Below are positions 45,609-58,445 of a stretch of DNA of 64,000 nt, piece by piece. How positions within the stretch are numbered: the stretch's first letter is position 1; each line of letters begins with the position of its first letter. Origin of the DNA: Muscardinus avellanarius (Eukaryota; Chordata; Mammalia; Rodentia; Gliridae); NCBI GenBank assembly GCA_963383645.1, contig OY726557.1:149349860-149413859 (forward strand), given 5' to 3'. The translations under genes were made by a program, and so were the position numbers. The notes beneath the pieces were generated by a model. The model was not told the DNA's origin. It saw only the letters and a list, made by a program, of their open reading frames with translations, and made no database searches.

Positions 45609-46160
45609 CCAGGCATGGTGGTGCACACCTGTAATAACAATGATTTTTTTTTACTTGTAGTCCTAGGTATTGAACCCAGTGGTATTCTGCCTTTGAGCTA
45701 CAACCCCAGCCCTTTTCATTTTTTTTTTTTTTAATTTGAATCAGTCTTGCTAGGTATAAAATGGTGTGGCCTAAAGTATAAGAGGAAAATCAGGTAAGTT
45801 TGTGTTCTGAAAGCCAAATGAAGATGTTTTCAATAAAACTGTGTGGTAGGCTGATACAGGAGGGTTGAGGATTCAAGGCCAACCTCAGCAACTTAATTAG
45901 ATCTTTAGCAACATTGTGGTACCCTGTTTCAAAATAAAATATAAAAAGGACTGGGGGTGTAGCTTAGAAGTAGAATGCCACAGGTTCAACCTCAAGATCC
46001 CCAAATCCCCCAAAGCTGACTAAACAAAACAAACAGAAACCCCATCAAAATCCTTCCATCTTACTATATTGATGAGGTTGTCCTCAAACCTACGATGCTC
46101 CCATCTCAGCCTCCCAAGTGCTGATATCGCTGGCACATGCCACCAAACCTAGGTACATGG
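45609..46160. repeat. Cluster of SINE fragments in both orientations
   Basis: Plus-strand B1 start (45613-45645), antisense ID half and linker (45650-45770), plus-strand dimer remainder (45845-46010) and antisense B1 half (46055-46155). It looks like repeated insertion into one another. Confidence 0.75.
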
Positions 46161-46449
46161 TGAACATCACATCAGTACTCGGATAGTCCTTTCCTACAAA
46201 AAAAAAAAAAAAGCCCACTCTCTAGGTGGCCTTATTCATCTCATGTCTTGTGTCTTGTGCATCCAACTCCCTGCTTGACATCTTCATATTTAAGTCTACA
46301 AAGCACCTTCAAATTTTCATGCCCCAAACTATTAATCTGATAGCCCCTGTAAATATAGTTCTCCTTCAGTCTCTTCCATCGTTTTAATTGTTTTATACAA
46401 AATAATCTGAATTATTATTAACTCTTCCTTTATTTCATCCTGCATCTAC

Positions 46450-47172
46450 TCAGTCAGCAGAGTCTTTTTGCTACAGTTCAACTCTCCTTGGTAATCTAGA
46501 TACTTCTTACTATTTCTAACCTGATCACACTAATCCAAATCACCTCCATTTCTCAACTGGATGATCTGACGTTTCCTCACTCACCACTTCCTTTTTCCTC
46601 ATTCTTCCTTTTTTATATACACTTGCTGAAATAGCTGGGATGACCTTTTTATGATACAAGTCGAGAACATGCCACTTCTCAAATACCAATGACCCCTCAT
46701 TTCACTCAAAGCAAAAAATCAACTCCATGCTCTCCAAGGCCCTACAATAATTTGGCCAGTTACCCCTCTGATTTCTTCTCCTACGACTATCTCACTTATT
46801 ATTTCTTCTCTGGTACTCCATATTGCCTCACCAGTCCCTGCCCCTTCCTGGAACATGGAGACACACGGCGACCCCAGGGCGTTGCCACTACTCTTTCCTC
46901 TGCCTGGAATATCCTCTCAGACCTTTCACGGCCAATCTGTCCAAAACCTAGACATTCCCATCCCTCCTTAACTACTAGTACTTTATAATACTACTCCCTG
47001 CTTCATTTTCTATCCTTAACTCTCATTCTTATTCGAACTCGATAGATTTTTTTCTGTGTCGATTATATTTGAATGCTTGTTCCATGAGTGTTTTATTCAT
47101 TTTTGTATCCCTGGCATCTAGAACAGTACCCAGTACATAGTAGGCATTCAATAAATACTAATTGAATGGTAT
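46450..47172 (+). repeat. L2 LINE 3' region, long
   Basis: About 720 bp of L2 in sense order: TTTTTATGATACAAGTCGAGAACATGCC, CATGCTCTCCAAGGCCCTACAATAATTTGGCC, TTTCCTCTGCCTGGAATATCC. The terminal block TAGAACAGTACCCAGTACATAGTAGGCATTCAATAAATACT...GAATGG is also present. A 99-codon frame at 46689 is decayed L2 sequence, not a gene. Confidence 0.85.
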
Positions 47173-47221
47173 GATGTACAGACTTTTAATTTTGGGAGAC
47201 CAGCAATCCACTCAGTTAACT

Positions 47222-47425
47222 TTTTTGTTATACTGGAGATAGAACTTAAGGGTATTCTACCTCTGAGTTATAGCCTCAACCTATTTCATTATTTTAATGT
47301 GAAACAGGGTATAATTAAGTCACATAGGGTCTCATTATGTTGCTGAGGTTGACCTGGAACTTGAAATGCTCTTGTCTCAGCCTCCCAAATACTGGAATTA
47401 TAGGCATGTATCACCACACCTGAGT
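47222..47425 (-). repeat. Old antisense SINE
   Basis: ID half (TATACTGGAGATAGAACTTAAGG) then B1 half ending ATGTATCACCACACCTGAG. Confidence 0.75.
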
Positions 47426-47794
47426 CGCCATTTCACTTCTTCATATATATTTTTTTTAATCTCTTTCCTCCTTAAATGAAAAAGTGCCAGGTAACTTTAG
47501 GTAACCAAGTAAAGTACTCTGTTTTATCCTCTAATTTTTTTGGACTATTAACTGCTTTACAATTAAAATTCTAGCATTTAAAGTATCTCCTGAGTAATAA
47601 TACCAATAAGATACACCTTAAATATAATGCTATTTTGCTATTTTGCAGAAGAGGAAAGCAGTGTTTCAGAGAGTTGCCTAGTGAATTTATTGCTCCTCCT
47701 AAGTCTGCTTGCAAAGCTGGACGTTTTCCAAAAATCATTCTTTTTCTCTTTTACCAATGTCATATCATACGACTTTATGTGAAATTGTCCTGTC

Positions 47795-48365
47795 TTTTTT
47801 TTTTTTTTTTTTTTTTGCGGGTCTGGGGATGGAACCCAGGGACATTTGACCTCCGAGTTACACCCCTGCCCTATTTTTTATTCTTTATCTTGAAACTGGG
47901 TCTCACTGAGTTGCAGAGGGCCCTCACTAAGTAGCTGAGGCTGTCTGCAAACCACGATCCTCCAGGTCTCAGCCTCCCGAATGCTGGGATTACAAGCATG
48001 CGGCACCACACCCTGCGGTGTGTCCTGTCTGGTGTGTCCTGTCTTTAAAAGACTTTCAGCCGGGCTTGGTGGTGCACGCTTGTAATCCCCGCGCTTGGGA
48101 GGTGGAGACAGGAGGATCATGCAGGTTCGAAGCCAGCCGTGCTGGCTTAAGAGACCCTGTTTCAAAAAAAAGAAAAAAAAGAAAAAAATATATATAATAG
48201 GATATATAGATTAGGTCTGGGAGTGTAGCCCGGAGGTGGAAGGGCTTCCAGGAACCCCAGTACCCCCCCCACACACACACAAACACACACACACAAAAAA
48301 AAAAGACTAAAAAATTGGGGTGTAGCTCTGAGGTAGAATGCCCCTGTGCTACTTCATCCCTAGGA
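47795..48365. repeat. B1-dID (-), B1-dID (+) and an ID half (+)
   Basis: An antisense dimer with a T20 tail lies at 47795-48016. A sense, CpG-rich copy with TTCCAGGAA (48246-48254) and a CA-rich tail lies at 48058-48300. A sense ID half follows at about 48305-48365. Confidence 0.88.
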
Positions 48366-48420
48366 CTATAAAATAAAAGACTTCCAAATATGAATTGTTA
48401 TGCACTATCCTCCCAAGATT

Positions 48421-48427
<7 letters not shown>

Positions 48428-48472
<45 letters not shown>
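48428..48472. repeat. (AT)n microsatellite
   Basis: About 22 uninterrupted AT units; self-complementary. Confidence 0.97.
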
Positions 48473-50234
48473 TTTTGTTCCATTATTTAACAGTAGTTTC
48501 CTAAAACTATTGTTGTACTTCTATTAAATGGTTTTTGATGGCAAGAAGACTTTACTTACGAAGTTTTTTTTATTGTTTTTTACTTTAAAAATATTTTCTT
48601 TTCTTTCTCTCACTTGACATATTTGTCTCAAAAGTAAAAGAAAGCTCAGATTCCAACTTCACTTAAGAAATGTAGCTCATAAGTCAGTGTTAGTAGTTAT
48701 AGACCATGTCAGCAGAAAATTAGAGAAATGTATTGTTTCAAAATGGAATTATTGGCTCATTAATCTGGCAAGGTTATTTGCATAGTGAAATGACACTACC
48801 ATATGGGCCAAGCATTTCATCAAAAATTTTTGTTGGGTAAATATTTCTATTATAATAGTACAATGAAGGCAAAATTTTAAGACGATGCAAATTTTAAAGG
48901 ACACTGACATACGCATTTTTATTATCATCCCTGTGTCTCAATTTGAAACATAAAATCTAAAGATAAACTATTGATATTAGCGAGAAAATGCCCAAAAAGT
49001 GAAAAATGGTAATTTAAATATTTTACAAATTACTAACATTTTTATTGCTGAGATTTACTGAATTCAGACATTGCTCATGAAAGACAATAGTACCTCCACA
49101 GAACCAAATTCTAATCCTCAATAAATAATGTTTTAATGTTCATGATTCTCAACATAATTGTCTTTCTTCCTTCATAATTCAACAACAAATCTTGTGAGGC
49201 TAAATTCCTGTGAATCCCTACATTCTTTAGAGGCAGCTTGAACTCCACAATATTCTCTTTGCATTTTTATTAGAAGAGGGAGGAGGATAAGAGACTGGAT
49301 TATGAAGGCATTTATATTAATTCATTACCTTCCCTAGAGATGAAGATGGATTTTATAGTAATATTGCACTGAAGCATAACTCCTTTAATATATGGTCAGG
49401 TTTTCATTTTTAATAACTTGCTATAAAAAGGAAAAAGGTTAAAGTAGCTGATTTATAAAAGAGGAAAATACTTATAACAAATTAGAAAAGAACAAACATA
49501 TTTTTGAGGTCATAATTTTTCTACTATTGAGTATGAAATCCAGTAAGCTTTAATACAAGAGTCAGTGATAAGAAAACATGAAAACTCTATAAGAAGCTTC
49601 AATCAATGCCCCAAAGTAGACAAAAATCTCAACATGAGATTTTGGAAACTCATATATGATTTTCAAATGAGAATTTATCATATAGTTTTAGCCTCATTTG
49701 GCAATAGTTGATTTTATCTATTAATATATTTTAATTCACTTTTGTCAATTTTATAGTTTCCAGCAGTAGCAGCAGCACATTTCAAACAACATACCAAAAA
49801 AATCCATTAGATTACAAATAGTTTAGGGAAAACTATATACATGTCCCTATATAGATGTCTTCCAGTCCATGTATAGATGTTTTTCATCTCTACAAGGTCT
49901 ACATGACCTCCCACAACTGGTCAGTTTGAATACATAGTGTATATGTTAGAAAATAAAGATTACTTAGTAGGGTTTATTGAATTTCTTTGAGAAATTCAAT
50001 GCCAGTATGGATATTTTAGAATCCTAGTATCCACTGGAGAATCAAATAGTTATACATAGCTAAGATACAGCATTGATAGGTTATTATTTTGTGTATTCTC
50101 AAAAAAGAAAAAATGTCAATCAAAGCTGTGTTATCTTAGAAGTATCATACTTGTTTTAAAAACTTGCATTTTTACTTATTCATGGTTTAAATTCATGCCT
50201 ATGAATAAATAAAAATATAAACATAATGAACATA
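48473..50234. other. Unannotated AT-rich intergenic sequence
   Basis: About 1.75 kb with no repeat family, RNA gene or open frame recognised. Confidence 0.5.
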
Positions 50235-50235
50235 T

Positions 50236-50637
50236 GCCCTGGTTTGGTTCTTTATGATCACCTCTGGGCGATCGTGTGTTCAAGTCTTGGTTTCCAGGGT
50301 GGTCTTGGCAGTTGGTGGAACCATTAAGAGGCAAAGCTGAGTACAGTACTGGGTCTTTAGTGCCAGGTTTTCAGGTCCTTAAGGGCATGCCCTTGAAGGA
50401 TATTGTGGAACCTCAGCTTCTTCATCTTCCTCTCTTTTGCTTCCTGGCCATGAGATAGTTTTGCTCTGCCATGCTCTCACCACCAGGTGCTGCCTCAGTA
50501 TGGGCCCACAAGCCATGAGTCTGCCCAGTCATAAACAGGAACCTCTGAAAGCTTGAGCCCAAACAAAACTATTCTTTTCATAAGTTAGTTATTTGACGTG
50601 TTTTGTTAGAGTGATGGGAATTGACTAACACACTGGT
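50236..50637 (+). mobile_element. ORR1-type MaLR LTR
   Basis: Nearly complete sense LTR. It starts CCCTGGTTTGGTTCTTTATG, has GGTGGAACCATTAAGAGG, GGGCATGCCCTTGAAGGATATTG and TTGCTTCCTGGCCATGAG, and ends AATTGACTAACACA. This order matches the rodent ORR1/MT branch of MaLRs and supports the rodent assignment. Confidence 0.82.
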
Positions 50638-51534
50638 TGTACTATTAAGAAATTTTCTTCTGATTTAGAATTCTATTCTCCTGAATCAATTTTTGATTGA
50701 GAATCATTCAATTCCACGTTTATCCAGATGATGTTATTTTTCTGGGCCATGGAGAAGACTGAGAATATAGCATTTATGGACTGCTCTTCTACTGCAGTCA
50801 ATCTTTTCTCCTTATCCACTAACCTCTAGCCTATGATTTGTGATACTTTAGGCTTTCTTGAACTTACTGGAGGTGTTAACTAATGTCAACCATGTCAGGA
50901 CTGCTACTTGGCCAACAGCACTTGAGAGAGCAATCATTTGTGAGATTTATCCTTATTTTAAAGTTGTTTTAAATGAGAAAAGTAATTCATATTAAAATTG
51001 GTGATTCATGGTGTACTGCTTGCCAGATACATTCAAGTGGTATTTGCTTTTTCTACCCAAAACAACAACTATATCCAAAAATAAGTTTATTTTTACATTG
51101 CTTTACATTTAGCATTTTAGGATGTTTACCTTACTCACCTTTCTAGAGGTCTTCACAAGTATGGTTTGGCTTTATCACTGTTCCATCTGCAAATATTGAT
51201 TGTAAAATTCAGTTTAAATGTAAGTTCTACTTCAGCATTTCTTAAATTAATGTTTATTATATTGGAAAAATGATGGAATAATCAAAGTTAACAAAATTCT
51301 TTACTACAATTTTCCCAAAATGTGAGTTGATATGCATTCTGATTTTTATAGCAGAAATTTATAAAGCACTTGTGAACATTATTTGAATTTTTAATATAAC
51401 GCTCGTGTTTGTGTGACTACCCTCTAGAATAAGACTCTTTCAGCTGATTATTTTTGTAGCTTTTAACTTTGTTATGTAGTAGTCTAAATTTCTGGCAATC
51501 TGGAGTTAAATTGTAAAATAGTTAGATTTTAAAC
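50638..51534. other. Unannotated intergenic sequence
   Basis: No repeat or gene recognised. Confidence 0.5.
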
Positions 51535-51535
51535 C

Positions 51536-51757
51536 GGGCGTGGTGGCGCACGCTTGTATTCCCAGCATTCGGGAGGCTGAGACTGGAGGATCATGATTCG
51601 CAGACAGCCTCAGCTATTTAGTGAGGCCATCCAAAACTTAGTGAGACCCTGTTTTAAAAAAAAAAGAAGAAAAAATTGGGCAGGGGGTGTAGCTCAGAGG
51701 CCAAATGCCTCTGGGTTCCATCTCCAGACCTGCAAAATAAATAAATAAATAAATAAA
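51536..51757 (+). repeat. B1-dID SINE
   Basis: CpG-rich start (CCGGGCGTGGTGGCGCACG), ID half AGGGGGTGTAGCTCAGAGG, (AAAT)n tail. An AAAATAGATTTTAAA-type duplication may flank it. Confidence 0.9.
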
Positions 51758-52074
51758 ATAGATTTTAAAACAGTTAACTATTTATCTAGCATTATCAAAG
51801 AAGGAGATGGTGATTATATAAATCAAAGCAACAGTATTTTAGTTTAGCACAAACTTAGTTGCCTTTTATTATGATGCGTGGTAACATGTTTTTATCACAT
51901 ATGTGTATAGTGTGAACTGATGACCTAAGTCATATAATCATGAACAAATGCTCAGCCTTTTTAGTAAATATTAATAGTCTGTGGGAATAAAGGTAGAATA
52001 AGGATACATGTTATTTCTCCCATAACTTAACTACCAGTTTTTAATATTAAGATGAAAATATATATAAACCACAT

Positions 52075-52440
52075 ATACAAATATTTTTATTGAACAAGAA
52101 CAAAACAAATATAGTTTTTACAGCTTCTGTGGCACAGAGAGGCAATCCTGAGTCTACTCAGACTCTCCTACCAGCACCTTGCATGGCAGGGTCACTCTGA
52201 GTTGGACACAGTGGTATTCTGGCACTAGGAGCTGGCCATGTAACTGGGTCAGGAGACAAGGTACTCTGTGCAGCTGGGGATGCAAGTCCAGTGATGCTCT
52301 GGGGTAGTGTGCTCTGCACCCGAGATATACAAATGCTGGTTTGCTAATTCTCATACCTTTTTCATTCAAAATCAAGGAGCTTAACCAATATTTCCTACAA
52401 ACCATACATATTAAGCCATGCATTTCATTATGAAAAATAA
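52075..52440 (-). other. Unidentified block with antisense poly-A signal
   Basis: On the minus strand this less AT-rich block ends in TTCAATAAAAATATTTG, a canonical AATAAA in 3'-end context. It contains an 89-codon open frame (52154-52423) with no domain I recognise. Candidates are an unfamiliar LTR, a 3'-end exon of a non-coding transcript or an old processed transcript. I see no poly-A tail or target duplication. Confidence 0.35.
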
Positions 52441-52740
52441 TTTCTGGTATTGTTTACATCAGTTAAAATAGTCTCATGTATATTTATATAAAGATATCTG
52501 AGGCTAGACAAAGATATTTTTACAAATTTTAAGTTGGAGCTAACTTATATATAATACATATACATCCATGTTGCAGAGTTAATATTTAAATGTTTTCAAA
52601 ATAAATTTTTATTTTGGCAATGTAAAACTTTTAAATATTAAATATAATATAACTAACAAAACAGAAAATTTATGGTAACTTTCACAAAGATAGAATATTT
52701 AAGTTAATGGAACATTCTATAAATATCCATGAGTTTAAAG

Positions 52741-52856
52741 ATATATATATATAGTATATATATAATATATATACTATATATATTATATATATAATATATT
52801 ATATATATAATATATATACTATATATATTATATATATACTATATATATATAAATTT
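52741..52856. repeat. AT-only palindromic tract
   Basis: About 115 bp of ATAT with TACTATA/TATAGTA and ATTATATA/TATATAAT interruptions arranged symmetrically, so much of it is self-complementary. It could extrude cruciforms. Confidence 0.9.
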
Positions 52857-52979
52857 TCAAAACCTTATGTAATAGCAGGCTGCCATGTTCAATTTTTCTT
52901 TTTTATATATATTTACTATGAATATTCTAATACTATTATTTATACTCTACTTTCAATTTAATAAATAATTCATATTTTT

Positions 52980-53177
52980 TGGCCCTAGGAATTGAACCCA
53001 GAGCCATTCTAACTCCAAACGACACCCCTAGCCTTATTTTATTTTTTATTTTGAAACAGGGCCTTGCTAAGTTGCTGAGTTTCTTGCTAAGTTGCTAATG
53101 CTGGCCTTAAACCTGCAATCCTCCTGCCTCAGTCTCCAAGTACTAGGATTATAGGCATGTGTCACCATCCCCAGGTG
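52980..53177 (-). repeat. B1-dID SINE
   Basis: Antisense dimer with TAGGAATTGAACCCAGAGCC and CAATCCTCCTGCCTCAGTCTCC. Confidence 0.82.
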
Positions 53178-54200
53178 AGAACTCAGATATTTAAGTTGGT
53201 TAAGTCATATACAAAGTGACCAAACTGATTCTGAATTAGGACCTAAAAGCTTCCCACAGGAAAAAGTACACCGATTTTACAAAATAATCTTTGAAACACC
53301 TATTTTGGCTGCTCAGATATTGTTTCTTAATTTTATTATATTTCCTCCAAGTTCCTAAATAAGTTATTTAGAAACAATTTTTGAAAATGTTATATCAGAT
53401 ACCGTTGGCCTTAATATTTTTATATTTACTACATACAAATATTTATTTTATTTTTAGATTAAAAAATGAATCCAACTGCTTTTCCAAGCTCATTAAAAGC
53501 AATATTTTGTCAAAAATAACTACATCAACTTTAAAGCATTAGAGAAAAAAATGTGTGTAGCTATAGCACTATTTAAGATGTTGGACAGATTATAAAGAAT
53601 ATTATTTTGCTGTTTTCTATTCATAATACTCAGTTACCCTTATATATGTCAATTAAAATGCTGCTATTCTTTTATGGGCAATACACTCCTAATAACTAAA
53701 ACATTTGAAAAACATCTGAAATAGAACTTTCAAATTCCCAATTGTGCTATATGATAGAATTGTTGCTCAAAAACTAAACAATCTCAGGGAAATATGATTA
53801 CAGAATCACAAAATCCAAGAACTGGAAGAAAACATTCATGGCCTTTTATATTCTTCCCCGATGAAAGAACTTAATTTTCAGGACTCTTAATATTTATGCA
53901 GTTCCCATTTTAATGCTTTTAGTAGCTGAAACAATTTTCTGTCTTAAGTTACAAAATTCATTCCAATGTTAAATAGCTCAAGTTAGTTTTTTGTAGTGAA
54001 GAGTGTATTAATTGGACTATGCCTTCTAATAAATCCTATTCCTTGGTTCTATATACGTAATAGAGGAGGGACAGGTTGTTTACTATTCCACATAATAGAT
54101 CTTCACTCTTCAAGTACTTAACAATGATGTTTCCCTGCCCCCATCGCCTCAACTGTTCCTCCACTACCACTCATCTCCAGCCTTTATCGTCATATATATA
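53178..54200. other. Unannotated AT-rich intergenic sequence
   Basis: No repeat or gene recognised. Confidence 0.5.
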
Positions 54201-54204
54201 TTTT

Positions 54205-54385
54205 ATGGTATTGAGGTTGAACACAAGGTCATTGTTCTCCTGAGCTAGACTCTAAGACCTATCTTATATTTTTAAATTTCCAAACAGGGTCTTGCTTATT
54301 GGCTGAGGCTCGTCTGGAGCCTGCATTCCTTCTGTCTCAGCCTCCCTAGTACTGGGATTATAGGTGTGCACCACCATGCCTGGCA
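54205..54385 (-). repeat. B1-dID SINE
   Basis: Antisense, diverged. ATGGTATTGAGGTTGAAC at the ID end, GTGTGCACCACCATGCCTGGC at the B1 end. Confidence 0.8.
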
Positions 54386-54998
54386 TAATTAAGACATGGT
54401 TTCTCAATTTCTTCACTAATCTTGTGGCTTTATCAGCATGTATATTATATTTTCTGCCTTCATCTTTATTTATGGTGCCCAGGTGGATTTAAAGACAGTC
54501 GCTTACACTATAGTTGGACAAATAGACTTTTTTTTTTACCTTTATTACATTAAAATAACCTACTTATTTTCTATAGTTTCCTGCATATTTTCTTTGCCAC
54601 ATTTTAATTGTTTCCTAGTTGTCCAGTCTTGTTATTACATCTCATATTGTTCTACCTGAAGTCAATGGCATGCTTATCTCTTTCAACCTTCTAGAGTGAT
54701 AAGGAGTTTTCCTGCCAGTCCCCTCAACAGCCAAGAAACATTAGAACCTGTGATGCTTATAAGAGAGGGTCCTCTGTAAAACATAAAGCACAGTATTATG
54801 AAATATACTTCATGATCTTCTAAAGAAATCATGTTATATTATGCTTAGAGTCACCTAGAAATTCTTCATTAAGTCATGAAACTATTACTGAAAAACACTC
54901 ATAAGATTATGTTGATGTGGTCTGGTCATGATTGCCTAGTGTTGATTAAAATAATTTCCATTTCCATTTTTCCAATCATTAATTTCCATTTAAAATGT
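54386..54998. other. Unannotated intergenic sequence
   Basis: A 73-codon frame at 54438-54659 starts with ATG but is hydrophobic and AT-driven with no recognisable domain. No repeat seen. Confidence 0.45.
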
Positions 54999-55035
54999 TC
55001 TCCTTCCTTCCTTCCTTCCTTCCTTCCTTCCTTCA

Positions 55036-55071
<36 letters not shown>

Positions 55072-55073
55072 TC

Positions 55074-55113
<40 letters not shown>

Positions 55114-55340
55114 TTTTTCTTTTTTTTTTTTTTGCAGTACTGGGGATGGATGGAACCCAGGGGCATTCTACCTCTGAGCTACACTCCCAGCCCTATTTTT
55201 TATTCTTTATTTTGAAATAGAGTCTCAGAGTTTCAGAAGGCCTCACTAAGTATCCGAGGCTGGCTGTGAACCTGTGATCATCTGGTCTCAGCCTCCTAAG
55301 TATTGGGATTTCAAGCGTGCACCATCATTCCTGACTTTGA
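54999..55340 (-). repeat. (CTTT)n/(CCTT)n tract and B1-dID SINE
   Basis: Pyrimidine microsatellite at 54999-55132 is the tail of the antisense dimer at 55133-55335 (CAGTACTGGGGATGGATGG...). The open frames across it are low-complexity. Confidence 0.9.
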
Positions 55341-55675
55341 AGTTTAAATTTATAAGTTTAAATGTATAAGTCTTAAATTTTTCAAATGAGAAAAATTTTC
55401 AGTCTTTACTTAGAAAAATTGCTTATAGTCTTCAAAATAAACTAAAGAAAATGAAATAAATCTAAGAGAAGAATCAGGTAGGGTCAGTATTTAACGATAT
55501 AATTTAGTTATACCACAAGTTCAGTTGTGAAAGGCACATTGTATTACTGATTTTGTACAACTCTTCCAATATTTCTTTATCTTCCACAAAGCAGTTTGTT
55601 TTTATTTAAAGGCCAAGCACAAAAAATATATCTGAAAATATATCTAAGATTTTAGAACACAAATTGACCTCAATT

Positions 55676-55903
55676 GGACCTTTTGGCACATGCCTGTAAC
55701 CCTAGTACTTGGGAGGCTAAAAAAGGAGGATTTCAGGTTCAAGACTAGCATTAGCAACTTACTGAGATCCTATTTCAAAACAAAATAGGTCTGGGGTGTA
55801 GTTCGGAGCAAGTAGGCTACTGGGTTGGTTCAACCTCCAATATCACATGTGTGCACATATGCACACGCACACGCACACACACATACACACACACACACAC
55901 ACT
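55676..55903 (+). repeat. Old B1-dID SINE and (CA)n
   Basis: CATGCCTGTAACCCTAGTACTTGGGAGGC in the B1 half, TAGGTCTGGGGTGTAGTTCGG in the ID half, then (CA)n at about 55863-55903. Confidence 0.8.
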
Positions 55904-57160
55904 CCACAAAGATGGACTCAATTGCCAATTCTTAAAACCAACTACTTTGCAAAGGAAAATTTATATCAGAATAGGTAAATTAGTTGCAGAATCTGTAATT
56001 ACTAAGGGTTAAAGACCACTTAAGTTGTAAATGTGGTCATTCTAATAAATTCAGTATTGGCTCAACTGAAAATGAGAATAAATGAGAATGAATGTGTAAT
56101 GTAGACTTCCAAGGGAAATAAATATAAGAAAATATTTTCTGTACTGAATTAAAATCTTCGCTCAAGGAAAGAATATTCAAAGACACAAATATCTTTTTTT
56201 TTTTCTCAAAAAATGCCAAGGTAAGAAAGAACTTGAAATGTGAAAGTAACTGGATATCATCCAATCTTATAAAGATAAAAGCACAGAATTCTAAAGGAGA
56301 TTGGCAGACATCCCAGGTCAATTAAGGAAGAAATTCTGCAGAATAGGCAATATATTCATCTTTGAAATCTTAAATTTAGATAATGCAGCTCAGGAATGGG
56401 TAAATGGAGATGAAAAATACAAGGAAGTAAAGAAAATATAGATATATAGATTAATTTCCATGAGAAGGTAAAAACTCAGTGACTCATTCTATTAGGATGA
56501 ATCACCGATTAATTCAATGTAGTAAATGAAAACTAACGCTGGACTGAAAAGACTTACCTGATTGATTAGACCTACTATTTGTCAAAAGGTCAACCTGATA
56601 GTTTCACCTTCAACCAACTCCTAATAATCAAATCTGAAAAGTTACTGCTCAAGATGTACCAGCACTATAGCTTGATAAATTATATTTGACATTGCTATAT
56701 AGAATTCTAGAGAGCATGCAGATTGTACACTAATATTATCTATGTAGAAAACAATATTCTGTATTATGAATTGACAAAAGTGGGCTTAAGATTGTGTTGA
56801 AATGACTATGATTTTCTTTAAGTTAGGACCAAGAGATAGAAATGGGCCCACATTTGAGTATATCAAGCAGAAAGAAACGTCACTATCACTTATCTTATAT
56901 TTTTAGGGTCAACGTTTATCATGTGTCACTAAAATTATAAGTTTAAAGACCAGAATCTAACAAGAAGAAACTTTTTTCCATGGCCTGTGGGGGAAAAAAT
57001 CACTACTAAAGGTATGGGCTCACTTACTTATAATAGGAAGAATAAATTAATTCTGCTTTAAAAATAAACTTAATAAATTGATGTTTTAGTATCCCCAAAT
57101 CCTTAATTTTGGGGTAACTTTCTCCCTTTTTACACACAGAGAACAAAAAGCTTTGTGGAT
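55904..57160. other. Unannotated AT-rich intergenic sequence
   Basis: About 1.25 kb without recognisable repeats or genes. Confidence 0.5.
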
Positions 57161-57163
57161 ATT

Positions 57164-57366
57164 TGTGGTACTGGAGATTGAACTCAGGAATGTTCTAGCT
57201 CTGAGATACATCCCCAGCCCTATTTTATTTTATTTTATTTTATTTTATTTTATTTTATTATCTTTTAAACAGTGTCTTGCTAAGCTGCCCAGGCTGGACT
57301 TGAACCTGAAACCTTCCGATGAGCCTCCCAATTACTAGGATTACAGGTGTGGACCACCACACCCAA
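57164..57366 (-). repeat. B1-dID SINE with (TTTTA)n linker
   Basis: Antisense dimer. The A-rich linker between the halves has expanded to (TTTTA)n at 57220-57259. Confidence 0.88.
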
Positions 57367-57953
57367 TTTGAGCATATAATGCTTTTGAAAGAAGATAAAG
57401 TCTTTCTACAACTTATTTCACTATTCATAATAATGGGAATAAAAAGATAAATGTGATTTATATGGCAAAGGAGCGAGTTAAAATACAAAGAAGTTTAACA
57501 AAGAGTTGCTTTTGTTAAGAGAAAATCATGGGATGGGCTATAAAAATATATGCTATTTGTTAATGGGGCATCATAATTTAATAATGTATCTTGTAGATAG
57601 TTATTATAACATATTCCATAATTATGCCAGTATTGTCTTTCAAGTTATCTGAAACTATTCAGGTTTAGCACAGTCTGCCATTTTGTGAATATTTTATTTT
57701 ATTCTGTTTCACCCAGACTATTAACACATTATATTTTCTTTAATTTTGAAAGTAAACTAAATTGAATCCAGTTCTTAGCCAAATCATTGATCCAAATGAC
57801 TTCACTAATTATCTTAAAGCATCAGTTAATTTTATTTCTTTCTAAATTTACTTCATAATTTTAATCAACTATTTTTCACCTATTTAGTTATTTCTAATTC
57901 TAATATATGCTGTTTTATATATTCTTATAAAATTGAATAATTGATTTCTTTAT
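57367..57953. other. Unannotated AT-rich intergenic sequence
   Basis: No repeat or gene recognised. Confidence 0.5.
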
Positions 57954-57954
57954 T

Positions 57955-58235
57955 TTCTCTTTTTATTGGTGCATTGTAGTCATACATCTTAATGGAATAC
58001 AAGATGGTGGAGGCAACATGCACACATCACTCATGCTTCCCCAGTTCCCATCCCATTCCCTCCCTCCCCCCTTCTCATGCTTGACTTAGTGATTGACTTG
58101 GATATGTTTGTGAATGTACATCATGTACATTAGGGAATGTCCCTCTTCCCACATCTCATAGCAATCAGTTAGGCCGCCTTAATTGCTCATCTATAATTTC
58201 TCCTTCTTCGTCTAGAGTTTTTCCTATCAAAGTTT
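57955..58235 (-). mobile_element. L1 3' UTR (antisense)
   Basis: Antisense of the 3' UTR seen sense at about 37200-37440: ATTGGTGCATTGTAGTCATAC, CCCATCCCATTCCC, CTCATGCTTGACTTAGTGATTGAC, CTTCTTCGTCTAGAG. 5'-truncated to the UTR alone. Confidence 0.85.
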
Positions 58236-58246
58236 TCCTAACAAAA

Positions 58247-58445
58247 TCAAGCTAGGTGTAGTAGCGCAGGCTTGGAATCCCAGTCCTTGGTAGGCTGAGG
58301 GAAGAGGATCACAGGTTTGCCGCCAGCCTCAGCTACGTAGTAAGACCTTATTGCAAAATTAAGAATAAAAAATTGGGGCTGGTGTATAGCTTGGAGGTAG
58401 AATGCCCCTGGCTTCAACCCCTAGTTTCACAAAAAAGAAAAAAAA
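58247..58445 (+). repeat. B1-dID SINE
   Basis: AGCTAGGTGTAGTAGCGCAGGC start, ID half GGCTGGTGTATAGCTTGGAGG, poly-A tail. Confidence 0.82.

Noticed and set aside
46689..46988. 99-codon plus-strand frame as a novel protein
   Set aside because: It lies wholly within an L2 3' region and has no coding signature.
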